From assembly GCF_001506165.1 (NCBI RefSeq), contig NZ_CP011427.1, positions 1,488,001 to 1,552,000 of the forward strand: 64,000 bases of DNA. Reading direction: 5' to 3'. This DNA comes from Pantoea vagans. Its GTDB lineage: Bacteria; Pseudomonadota; Gammaproteobacteria; Enterobacterales; Enterobacteriaceae. Shown here one piece after another: positions 35,769 to 45,100 of this stretch; position 1 is the first letter of the stretch, and each line of letters starts with the position of its first letter. A program made the translations under genes and the position numbers. The notes under the pieces were generated by a model. It was not told where the DNA came from. It made no database searches and was given only the letters and a program-made list of their open reading frames with translations.

Positions 35769-36755
35769 TTGTCCTTACACCTGTTGCACCAGTTCCCTCG
35801 TCTTGAATTACTCGGTGCGCCTACGCCGCTTGAGCATTTGCCACGGCTTTCTGACTACCTCGGTCGCGATATCTTTATCAAGCGTGATGATTTCACGCCG
35901 GTAGCTTTGGGTGGCAACAAACTGCGTAAGCTCGAATTCCTCGCTGCCGATGCGTTGCGTGAAGGGGCCGACGTGTTGCTGACCGCAGGTGCGATTCAAT
36001 CCAACCATGTGCGACAGACCGCAGCGGTGGCCGCTCGTCTCGGCTTAAAGTGTGTCGCACTGCTGGAAAATCCTATTGGCACGACCAGCGAAAACTACCT
36101 TTCTAATGGCAACCGCCTGCTGCTCGACCTGATGGACGTCGAGGTGGTGATGGTGGAGTCGCTGTACAATCCCACTGAACAACTCGCTGAACAAGCCGAT
36201 CGTCTGGAAGCGCAGGGCTTCCGTCCGTATGTGGTACCCGTTGGCGGCTCAAATGCCTTGGGTGCGCTAGGTTATGTAGAGTGCGCCCAAGAGATCGCCC
36301 ATCAAAGTGAAGGCGTGGTGGATTTTGCCGCCGTCGTCGTTGCGTCCGGGAGTGCAGGCACGCACGCCGGTCTGGCGGTGGGCCTTGAGCATCTGTTGCC
36401 AGAAACCGAATTAGTGGGTGTGACTGTTTCACGCAAAGTTGAAGCACAACTGCCGGTAGTAGAACGTATTCGCACGGCACTGGCAGAGCAGCTTGAAGTG
36501 CAGGTGCACGCGCCGATCACCCTATGGGATGACTATTTTGCCCCGCGTTACGGTGAACCGAACGAAGAGGGTATGGAAGCGGTGAAGCTGCTGGCGCGTC
36601 TGGAGGGCATCATGCTGGATCCGGTCTATACCGGCAAAGCGATGGCGGGCTTGATCGATGGTATTGCGCAGAACCGCTTCCGTCGGGAAGGGCCACTGTT
36701 ATTTGTGCATACCGGTGGATCGCCTGCGTTATTTGCTTATCATCCTTCGGTCTGA
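35769..36755 (+). CDS. dcyD: D-cysteine desulfhydrase
   Basis: A 328-residue fold-type II PLP enzyme with the PLP-lysine motif [11 protein letters not shown] and the catalytic SNHVRQTAA block. It converts D-cysteine to pyruvate, ammonia and sulfide. The start is taken as TTG at 35769: it follows TGGAGG at 5 nt, aligns with the E. coli Met1, and gives exactly the E. coli length of 328. An ATG 12 nt upstream lies beside the Shine-Dalgarno. Neighbouring tcyJLN import cystine/cysteine, and fliA-fliZ-dcyD order is as in E. coli. Confidence 0.95.
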   Translation: MSLHLLHQFPRLELLGAPTPLEHLPRLSDYLGRDIFIKRDDFTPVALGGNKLRKLEFLAADALREGADVLLTAGAIQSNHVRQTAAVAARLGLKCVALLENPIGTTSENYLSNGNRLLLDLMDVEVVMVESLYNPTEQLAEQADRLEAQGFRPYVVPVGGSNALGALGYVECAQEIAHQSEGVVDFAAVVVASGSAGTHAGLAVGLEHLLPETELVGVTVSRKVEAQLPVVERIRTALAEQLEVQVHAPITLWDDYFAPRYGEPNEEGMEAVKLLARLEGIMLDPVYTGKAMAGLIDGIAQNRFRREGPLLFVHTGGSPALFAYHPSV

Positions 36756-36801
36756 GACAGCAGCAAAAAAAAGTTTATAATCCGGCGGTTATTACATAAA
36801 C

Positions 36802-36867
36802 GGTCGCCATAAATGGCAACCCTACGAGGAGGCAATATTATTTTCGTAGGGGAGCATTGATGCGCAC
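36802..36867. repeat. Bipartite palindromic repeat, copy A
   Basis: First hairpin GGTCGCCATAAATGGCAACC (one arm mismatch), then CCTACG ... CGTAGG, then GAGCATTGATGCGCAC as the second, decayed hairpin. It matches copies at 40490-40556 and 42112-42162. It lies in the dcyD-tcyJ gap, just before the tcyJ leader. Confidence 0.75.
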
Positions 36868-36908
36868 CAAGAGATACACAACAACACATCACAAAAAATG
36901 GGGTCAAC

Positions 36909-37709
36909 ATGACTTTCTCTCCAATTCGTCGCCAACTGGTGATGGGCATGATGGCGGTCGCGCTGGTCGCGGGCGTGAATAGCAAATCCTTCGCAGCGGA
37001 AGATCTGCTGGCGCAGGTGAAAAGTAAAGGCGAGCTGCGCGTGGGTCTGGAAGGGACCTATCCACCGTTCAGCTTCCAGGATGAAAACGGCAAACTGACC
37101 GGTTTTGAAGTGGAGTTCGCTCAAGAGCTGGCCCAGCATCTTGGCGTGAAAGCCGACCTTAAGCCGACCAAATGGGATGGCATGCTGGCCGCGCTGGACT
37201 CAAAACGCATCGACGTGGTGATCAACCAGGTGACGATTTCTCCTGAGCGTAAGAAGAAGTATGACTTCTCTACCCCGTACACCATCTCTGGCGTGCAGGC
37301 GCTGACCATGAAGAAAAACGCCGGCAGCATCACCAAGCCGGAAGACCTGTCCGGCAAGAAAGTCGGTGTCGGCCTGGGCTCTAACTACGAACAGTGGCTG
37401 CGCGATAACGTCAAAGGTGTGGACATCCGTACCTATGATGATGACCCAACCAAATATCAGGATCTGCGTTCTGGCCGTGTTGATGCCATCCTGGTTGACC
37501 GCTTAGCGGCGCTGGATCTGGTGAAGAAAACGGGCGACACCATGGCGGTCGCGGGCCCGGCGTTCTCTCGTCTGGAATCGGGCGTTGCGCTGCGTAAAGG
37601 CAATGATGACTTGCTGAAAGCCATTGATGGAGCCATTGCCGACATGCAGAAAGATGGCTCGCTGAGCAAACTCTCTGAGAAATGGTTCGGCGCGGACGTC
37701 ACTAAATAA
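36909..37709 (+). CDS. tcyJ: Cystine ABC transporter substrate-binding protein TcyJ (FliY)
   Basis: A 266-residue periplasmic binding protein with a signal peptide ending about FAA (residue 30), then a family 3 solute-binding domain (LRVGLEGTYPPFSFQDENGK; KRIDVVINQVTISPERKKKY). It binds cystine and related sulfur amino acids and feeds TcyL/TcyN. Its stop overlaps tcyL in TAATG. The old name fliY reflects only the location near flagellar genes. Confidence 0.96.
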   Translation: MTFSPIRRQLVMGMMAVALVAGVNSKSFAAEDLLAQVKSKGELRVGLEGTYPPFSFQDENGKLTGFEVEFAQELAQHLGVKADLKPTKWDGMLAALDSKRIDVVINQVTISPERKKKYDFSTPYTISGVQALTMKKNAGSITKPEDLSGKKVGVGLGSNYEQWLRDNVKGVDIRTYDDDPTKYQDLRSGRVDAILVDRLAALDLVKKTGDTMAVAGPAFSRLESGVALRKGNDDLLKAIDGAIADMQKDGSLSKLSEKWFGADVTK

Positions 37710-38377
37710 TGCAGGAAAGCCTACAACTGGTGCTGGATTCAGCACCATTTTTACTCAAGGGCGCGCTGTTCACACTGCAGCTGAGTATCGGCGGGATGTT
37801 CTTTGGCCTGGTACTCGGCTTCGTGCTGGCACTGATGCGTTTGTCACACTTCTGGCCGATAAACTGGCTGGCGCGTATTTACGTGTCGATTTTCCGTGGC
37901 ACCCCTCTCATCGCCCAGCTGTTTATGATCTATTACGGTCTGCCACAGTTTGGTATCGAGCTGGATCCGATTCCGTCAGCGATGATCGGCCTGTCGCTTA
38001 ACACCGCAGCCTACGCCTCAGAATCATTGCGTGGCGCGATTGCTGCCATTGAGCGCGGGCAGTGGGAAGCCGCAGCCAGTATCGGCATGACGCCGTGGCA
38101 AACCTTGCGCCGCGTGATCCTGCCACAAGCGGCACGCACTGCGTTACCGCCACTCGGCAACAGCTTTATTAGTCTGGTGAAAGACACCTCACTGGCGGCC
38201 ACCATTCAGGTGCCAGAGCTGTTCCGTCAGGCGCAGCTGATCACCTCACGTACACTGGAAGTGTTCACCATGTATCTGGCCGCTTCACTGATCTACTGGG
38301 TGATGGCGACCGTGCTGTCGGCGCTGCAAAACCGTCTGGAAGCGCATGTGAATCGACAGGATCGGGAGGCGAAATGA
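37709..38377 (+). CDS. tcyL: Cystine ABC transporter permease TcyL
   Basis: A 222-residue permease with about five membrane spans and the EAA loop (AAIERGQWEAAASIGMTPWQ) that contacts the ATPase. It matches E. coli YecS (222 residues). It overlaps tcyJ by 1 nt and tcyN by 4 nt (ATGA), so the three transporter genes form a translationally coupled operon. Confidence 0.96.
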   Translation: MQESLQLVLDSAPFLLKGALFTLQLSIGGMFFGLVLGFVLALMRLSHFWPINWLARIYVSIFRGTPLIAQLFMIYYGLPQFGIELDPIPSAMIGLSLNTAAYASESLRGAIAAIERGQWEAAASIGMTPWQTLRRVILPQAARTALPPLGNSFISLVKDTSLAATIQVPELFRQAQLITSRTLEVFTMYLAASLIYWVMATVLSALQNRLEAHVNRQDREAK

Positions 38378-39126
38378 GTGCAATTGAAGTACGCCAGCTA
38401 GTGAAGCAGTTCCACGGCCAGACCGTGCTGCACGGCATCGATCTTGATGTGGCTCCAGGTGAGGTGGTGGCGATCATTGGTCCGAGTGGATCGGGTAAAA
38501 CCACCTTGCTGCGCAGTATCAATCTGCTGGAAGTGCCCGAAAGTGGTCGTGTCACGGTCGGCGATATCACCATTGATGCCAGCCTCGGGCTCAACAAGCA
38601 AAAAGAGCAGGTGCGCCGCTTGCGTCAGCAGGTGGGATTCGTGTTTCAGAACTTCAATTTGTTCCCGCATCGTTCGGTGCTGGAGAACATTATTGAAGGT
38701 CCGGTGATCGTCAAAGGTGAGCCGAAAGCGGAAGCGATCTCTCGCGCACGTAGCTTGCTGGAGAAAGTCGGGTTGCACGGTAAGGAACAGAGTTTCCCAC
38801 GCCGTCTTTCCGGTGGACAGCAACAGCGTGTGGCGATTGCGCGTGCGCTGGCGATGCGTCCACAGGTGATTCTGTTTGATGAACCGACGTCGGCACTGGA
38901 CCCGGAGCTGGTGGGGGAGGTGCTCAATACCATCCGCGCGCTGGCAGAGGAGAAGCGCACCATGGTAATCGTGACGCATGAGATGAGCTTTGCGCGCGAT
39001 GTCGCTGACCGCGCCATCTTTATGGATCAGGGACGCATTGTCGAACAGGGGCCAGCAAAAGAACTGTTTAGCAACCCGCAGCAGGCACGCACCCGGCAAT
39101 TTCTCGACAAGTTTCTTAACCAATAG
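38374..39126 (+). CDS. tcyN: Cystine ABC transporter ATP-binding protein TcyN
   Basis: A 250-residue ABC ATPase: Walker A GPSGSGKTT (about residue 36), signature LSGGQQQRVAIARAL, Walker B VILFDEPTSALDP, and the H-loop IVTHEMS. It energises cystine uptake with TcyJ and TcyL. A loose inverted repeat (AAGCGCC/GGCGCTT, 39131-39157) with CCTTTCT follows and may terminate the operon. The 236-bp gap to the next gene holds no other feature. Confidence 0.96.
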   Translation: MSAIEVRQLVKQFHGQTVLHGIDLDVAPGEVVAIIGPSGSGKTTLLRSINLLEVPESGRVTVGDITIDASLGLNKQKEQVRRLRQQVGFVFQNFNLFPHRSVLENIIEGPVIVKGEPKAEAISRARSLLEKVGLHGKEQSFPRRLSGGQQQRVAIARALAMRPQVILFDEPTSALDPELVGEVLNTIRALAEEKRTMVIVTHEMSFARDVADRAIFMDQGRIVEQGPAKELFSNPQQARTRQFLDKFLNQ

Positions 39127-39363
39127 TCTCAAGCGCCGTCTGGATCGGATGGCGCTTCCTTTCTGCGTTATGTCATTAACCGCTCTCAGTTTCTTCTGAA
39201 AATATTTACGCTTCGATTAAATAACCCACTGAATTTAGGTGTTTTATCATGACTAAAATTTCTGTAGCAACAGGCTAAAGGAATTTTAAGAGCCGCCCGA
39301 TTGAGACAACTTTGTAAATATAAATAATTCTTTACAAATTCATGGCGCAATCAGGATAAAACA

Positions 39364-40452
39364 ATGAGTAATGCCAGAAACGAGGTCCTCTGGATCAACA
39401 CGCTAAAAGGTGCCTGTATCTTGCTGGTGGTGTTGCACCACTCGATCATCACCACCTTCGCTCCTTCGATACATCATCTCACCGCCGGTGTGGTGCCCGC
39501 GCACTGGTGGGTGACCTTTAACACTTACCTCTCGCCGCTACGTATGCCCGCGTTTTTCTTTGTGTCCGGACTGCTGGCAGCGAGTTCGATTATTAAGAAG
39601 AGCTGGAAAGAGGTGTTTACCAAGAAGTTCAGTAACATCGTCTATCTCTATTTACTGTGGGGAGCGATTCAGTGGGTCAGTATTCATTACATTTCCACTC
39701 ACCTTGGGGAAAAGCTCTCCAGTGCGAAGAATGCTGCCTATGCCGATACGCCGTTTGAGTTCATCAAGCTGCTGTTCACCGCCATGACCAGCCTGTGGTA
39801 TCTCTATGCGCTGGCCGGGTTCTTCCTGTTCACTAAGTTGTTCCATCGCCAGAAAATCGCGCTGGTGTTGTTGGCGATTTTGGCCAATTACGCGGCGCAG
39901 TTCAGCCTGATCCCCGGTTGGGGGCCAACCAGCGTGGCGCAAAACTATCTCTACTTCCTGCTTGGCGTGTTCTTTAGCCAGTCGCTGATTGAGATCAGTC
40001 AGCTCAAGCGCCAGCACTGGCTGCTGTTGGCGGCTATCGCGCTGATTGGCGTCGCGCACCATGTGGGCGGCATCTATAAAAATCCCTTCTACAGTTTGTT
40101 GACTATCGTGTTTGGCATTGTGGTATGTCGCTTCCTTAATGAGCGCCTGAATATGGCGTGGCTGAACTGGATTGGCCGCAACACCCTGCAGATTTATGTG
40201 CTGCATCGTATCTTTATCGAATTACTGGGTTTGAGCGCGATTGCGCTGGCACTGCACTACGGCTGGTTTGGCAATGCGGTGTTCAGCTGGGCGTGGGCGA
40301 TACTGATGCCGGTGACGGGCGTTGCTGTCTGTGTGGCGGTTTCGTTGTTGGTGTGGTCCGTGCTGAATCGTGGGCCGGGACGCATGTTGTTCTTGTATCC
40401 GCGCTTGCTGCGTAAACCGACACTGGAGCCGAAGTCTGCGCCGTTGCCATAG
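39364..40452 (+). CDS. Acyltransferase-3 family membrane protein, paralogue 1
   Basis: A 362-residue integral membrane protein with about ten spans. The N-terminal motif (NTLKGACILLVVLHHSI) and later RMPAFFFVSGLL fit the acyltransferase-3 family, which O-acylates surface or periplasmic glycans. It is clearly homologous along its length to the gene at 41020-42102. No substrate can be assigned. It lies between tcyN and putA, where E. coli has no such genes, and is followed by a palindromic repeat copy. Confidence 0.85.
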   Translation: MSNARNEVLWINTLKGACILLVVLHHSIITTFAPSIHHLTAGVVPAHWWVTFNTYLSPLRMPAFFFVSGLLAASSIIKKSWKEVFTKKFSNIVYLYLLWGAIQWVSIHYISTHLGEKLSSAKNAAYADTPFEFIKLLFTAMTSLWYLYALAGFFLFTKLFHRQKIALVLLAILANYAAQFSLIPGWGPTSVAQNYLYFLLGVFFSQSLIEISQLKRQHWLLLAAIALIGVAHHVGGIYKNPFYSLLTIVFGIVVCRFLNERLNMAWLNWIGRNTLQIYVLHRIFIELLGLSAIALALHYGWFGNAVFSWAWAILMPVTGVAVCVAVSLLVWSVLNRGPGRMLFLYPRLLRKPTLEPKSAPLP

Positions 40453-40489
40453 GGCGCATGCGGGCGTATCTGGGGTAATGTTGGTTTTC

Positions 40490-40556
40490 GGTCGCCATAA
40501 ATGGCGACCCTACAAGTATCGTGCATAGTTTACGTAGGGTGCGCATTCATGCGCAC
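40490..40556. repeat. Bipartite palindromic repeat, copy B
   Basis: GGTCGCCATAAATGGCGACC (perfect palindromic hairpin), then CTAC, about 20 nt, GTAG, then GTGCGCATTCATGCGCAC (perfect palindrome). This is the best preserved copy. The remaining gap (40557-41019) is AT-rich with no gene seen. Confidence 0.85.
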
Positions 40557-41019
40557 TTTGTTCCGCCCGACATACCTTATATTAATATTCTCCCCCGTAT
40601 TAAATCAGTGAAATTAAACTATTTCCGCTGAATATGAATATCCTCTTAGCACATCATGAATATCTCTGCTTATCCATTTGGCACATTTAATAATTATCTG
40701 AAAATAATTTGATTATTATTTGGATGTCGAAGTAATGGATTGTTCTTAAATTCCTGCAGTGATTTCACTCTATACATTCCTGCTTTCGTCACGCTTAACG
40801 ACTCAATTTAAGGCAAATATTCTTAGCCTGCTAAACATTTGATTAATGTTTGGAACTGTAAAGTATTGTTATATCAGGGCCACAAAAAAACTTTTAGGAC
40901 TTTCGCTAGAGTCATCTCCGTCATGCTTGTTTAATAATTGTTGAATAACCAGAAATGCTTCATTGCTTATTTCCTCATACTTCTCCTTAAAGACCTACAC
41001 AGCAGCGGGAGTTAATCAT

Positions 41020-42102
41020 ATGAATAACGCCAGGAAAGAAGATATTGCATGGGTCAATACCCTCAAGGGGGCCTGCATATTGCTGGTGGTGTTGTATCAC
41101 ACCGTATTACCCGGATTTGAAGGAACGGTGAAATATTTGACGGCCGGTTGGATCCCGGCAGAAATATGGGTGCAGTTTAATACCGTTTTATCTCCACTGC
41201 GTATGCCAGCCTTCTTCTTTGTTTCTGGCCTGTTGGCAACCAACGGGATTCTTAATCGCCCGTGGAAGCAGGTGTTTACCAGTCGTATTACCAATCTGTT
41301 CTATCTGTACATTTTGTGGGGCTTTATTCAATGGTGGTCTATCGTGGGCATCTCCACGGAAATCACCGGGCAACGTATCTCGCATAACCTTAATGCGGCC
41401 TACGCGGGTTCACTGTTTGAGTTCCTCAAGCTGACGTTTATGGCAATGAGTACCTCATGGTATCTGTATGGGCTAGCGCTGTACTTCTTGTGCGCGAAGA
41501 TATGTCACAAACAGAAAGTGGCCTTGCTGGTGGTGGCGGTGGTGTTCAACTATCTGGCGGTGGAGAAGATCATTCCGTACTGGGGACCACAGAGTGTGGC
41601 TCAGTACTTCCTGTTCTTCTTACTGGGGGCGTTCTGGAGCCCACTGATGCTGCGGATGAGTGAATGGCGTCGTGAGAACATTGTGCCATGGGCTTTGCTG
41701 GCGGCGGTCTCGGGGATTCACATCATCTTTGGTCTGGATAAGAGCTTATTCCTGTGTGTCATCGCAGTGTTGGCGAGCGTGGCGGCCTGCCGCTGGCTCA
41801 ATGCGCACTTCAAAATGACCTACTTCAACTGGATTGGGCGTAACACCTTACAGATATACGTTATCCATCGTATTTTCATTGAGTACTTTGGCATGTCAGC
41901 GATCTTGTTCGCTCAACGCCATCACTTGTTTGATTATGCGTGGTTCTCGGTGCTGTGGGCGTGTTTCTATCCGATAGCGATAGTGGGAATTTGCTCGCTG
42001 TGTTCCGTGGCGGTGTGGTCCCTCACTAACCGTGGGTTGGGGCAGTCGCTGTTTGTGTTCCCGACTCTGATTGGGATGAAGCGAGGTAAGACTGCGGCGT
42101 AA
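41020..42102 (+). CDS. Acyltransferase-3 family membrane protein, paralogue 2
   Basis: A 360-residue integral membrane protein, paralogous to the upstream gene. Shared blocks include NTLKGACILLVVLYHT, SPLRMPAFFFVSGLLA and FNWIGRNTLQIYVIHRIFIE. The same family role (O-acylation of glycans) is expected. The start is the ATG at 41020 (MNNARKED) after GGGAG; the frame opens 57 nt upstream without a site. A repeat copy and a convergent putA follow. The long AT-rich leader suggests its own promoter. Confidence 0.85.
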   Translation: MNNARKEDIAWVNTLKGACILLVVLYHTVLPGFEGTVKYLTAGWIPAEIWVQFNTVLSPLRMPAFFFVSGLLATNGILNRPWKQVFTSRITNLFYLYILWGFIQWWSIVGISTEITGQRISHNLNAAYAGSLFEFLKLTFMAMSTSWYLYGLALYFLCAKICHKQKVALLVVAVVFNYLAVEKIIPYWGPQSVAQYFLFFLLGAFWSPLMLRMSEWRRENIVPWALLAAVSGIHIIFGLDKSLFLCVIAVLASVAACRWLNAHFKMTYFNWIGRNTLQIYVIHRIFIEYFGMSAILFAQRHHLFDYAWFSVLWACFYPIAIVGICSLCSVAVWSLTNRGLGQSLFVFPTLIGMKRGKTAA

Positions 42103-42111
42103 TTAAAAAAA

Positions 42112-42162
42112 GGTCGCCATCAATGGCGACCTTACATGTCAGGTGCGCATTTATTCGCACCT
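42112..42162. repeat. Bipartite palindromic repeat, copy C; probable putA terminator
   Basis: GGTCGCCATCAATGGCGACC and AGGTGCGCATTTATTCGCACCT form two adjacent hairpins. The first is preceded by A7 (42105-42111), which is a T tract for the minus strand, so this copy probably terminates putA. The linker between the hairpins is shorter than in copies A and B. Confidence 0.8.
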
Positions 42163-42186
42163 GATCATTTTTCGTGGATGATGCTA

Positions 42187-45100
42187 TCAACCGATGGTCA
42201 TCAAACTCGCATTCCCGCCCGCCGCTGCAGTGTTCACGCTCAATGAACGCTCAATCAACAGACGCTCCAGCAGCAGATTGGTTTCACCGCGCGCAAAGCC
42301 TTGCACTGACACAATCGCACCGTCACGCGCCGCCACCTGTTCGCACAGATGACGCAGCTGATCGGCATCGCCGTGATAGATCACTGCATCAAACTCAGCC
42401 GCTAATGCCTCTTTCACTAGCACCACGTGTGCCTGTACCGCTGCGGGGAGTTTTGCCCGCAACGCACGATGCAACTCATCGTCCTGCCACAGCGCCTTAC
42501 TGCCTACGCTGGTCACTGCCGCCAACTGCGTCAGTGCGTCCTGCTCGTTGTCCGACAGGCACAGCACATGCTCACGCGGCAACAGGGTGAAGGTATTGCG
42601 TTCACCCGTTGGGCCTGGTAACACGCGCACGGTACCGGCCTGCGCCAGTTCGTCATAACGCTGACACAGTGCCAGCAGTTCTGGCTTATCTTGCGCCCAT
42701 GCCAACAATGCCTGGTGCGCACTCATCAATTCAGCACGTACGCTGCTGTCTGCTGGACGCTCCGCATCCTGACGGTTAAAGGTTTTCAGCAGTGCACTGT
42801 CTGGACGGTTCGCCAGTAAGCGATAGAGATAGAGTGGACCACCGGCTTTCGGACCGGTACCTGATAAGCCTTCACCGCCGAACGGCTGCACACCTACCAC
42901 CGCACCGACCATGTTGCGGTTGACGTACAGGTTACCGACCTTGGCACCGGCGGTGACCTGCGCGATGGTTTCATCGATGCGCGTATGCACGCCCAGCGTC
43001 AGGCCGTAACCGGACGCGTTAATCTGATCGATAAGCTGCGGTAGGTTGTTACGCGCAAAACGCACCACGTGCAGCACCGGACCGAAGACTTCTTTATCCA
43101 GATCGCTCACCTGATCCAGCTCAATCAGCGTTGGCTTGATAAAGGTGCCGCTGTTCCACTCTTTGCTGTCTTGCGGATTCTCCTGCGCTGCCTGATACAC
43201 CGTGAAGCCTTTGTTACGCATCGCCAGGATGTGACGCTCAATATTGCCTTTGGCTTCGGCATCAATCACCGGACCGATATCGGTTGAGAGGCGTTCCGGG
43301 TTACCCATGCGGCACTCGGCCATCGCACCGCGCAGCATTTTCAGGGTGTGTTCTGCGACATCATCCTGCACGCATAGCAGGCGCAGTGCCGAGCAGCGCT
43401 GACCGGCACTGTCAAACGCTGAGGCAACGATATCCACCACCACCTGTTCTGTTAGCGCAGATGAATCGACGATCATCGCGTTCATGCCACCGGTCTCGGC
43501 GATCAGCGGAGTAGGGCGACCTTGTGGATCGAGACGACCGGCGAGGTTGCGTTGTAGCAGAGTAGCGACAGCGGTAGAACCGGTGAACATCACACCACGG
43601 ACACGTTCATCGCCAGTCAGCTGTGCGCCAACGGTCTCGCCCTGGCCTGGCAACAGTTGCAGCACGCCCGCCGGGACACCGGCATCCAGCATAATCTGCA
43701 CCGCCTGCGCAGCAATGAGCGGCGTTTGCTCGGCGGGTTTCGCCAGCACGCTATTACCCGCTGCCAGCGCGGCAGCAATTTGACCGGTGAAGATCGCCAG
43801 TGGGAAGTTCCATGGGCTGATGCACACTACCGGTCCCAACGGACGATGGGTTTCATTATCAAAATCGTCACGCACCATACCCGCGTAGTAATAGAGGAAA
43901 TCCACCGCCTCACGCACTTCGGCAATCGCATTGTTATAGGTTTTACCCGCTTCACGCACCAGCAAACCAATCAACTGCTGCAACTGGCCTTCCATTGCTT
44001 GCGCTGCACGTTCCAGGATGGCAGCACGCTCTTGCGGTGGAGTAGCAAACCAGATCGGACCGGCATTGACTGCCGCATCCAGCGCTTCTGACACTTCTGC
44101 TTCGGTGGCGTCACGTACGCTGCCCACCACATCGCCAGGGGCTGACGGGTTGAGCACCGGGCGGCTAATGCCTTCACCGAGGTCAGCCTCAACCAAAGGT
44201 TGTGCGATCCACGGCTGGCTGGCGCTGTTCAGCAAGGCGCTGGAAAGCGATGCCAGACGATGTTCGTTGGCCATGTCGAGGCCCGCCGAGTTAGCACGAT
44301 TCTCACCGTAGAGATCGCGCGGCAACGGTATTTTTGGATGCGGTAAACCAACGGCACCTTCGCTGACGCCCATTTTTTCTACGGCGGTCACCGGATCGGC
44401 CACCAGTTCGTCCAGCGGTAAGCTGTTATCGGCGATACGGTTAACGAAGGAGGTATTGGCCCCATTCTCCAGCAAACGACGCACCAGATAAGCGAGCAGG
44501 GTTTCATGCGTGCCGACCGGTGCATAAATACGGCAAGGGCGGTTGAGCTTGCCGTCGGCCACTTTGCCCACCACCTGCTCATACAGCGGTTCGCCCATGC
44601 CGTGCAGGCACTGGAACTCATACTGACCAGGATAATAGTTGTTGCCTGCCAGCTGATAGATCGCCGCCAGCGTATGGGCGTTGTGGGTAGCAAACTGCGG
44701 ATAGATTAAGTTCGGCACCGCCAGTAGTTTGCGGGCGCATGCCAGATAGGAGATATCGGTGTACACCTTGCGCGTGTAAACCGGATAGCCTTCCAGACCA
44801 TCGATCTGCGCGCGTTTGATCTCACTGTCCCAATACGCGCCTTTCACCAGACGGATCATCAGACGACGACGGCTGCGCTGAGCCAGATCGATCAGTGAAT
44901 CAATAACAAACGGGCAGCGCTTCTGGTAGGCCTGAATGACAAAGCCGATACCGTTCCAGCCATCCAGCTCCGGCTCGAAGCACAGCTTCTCCAGCAGATC
45001 GAGCGACAGCTCCAGACGATCCGCTTCTTCCGCATCAATATTGATGCCGATGTCATAAGAGCGCGCCAGCAAGGTCAGTGATTTGAGGATCGGATACAGC

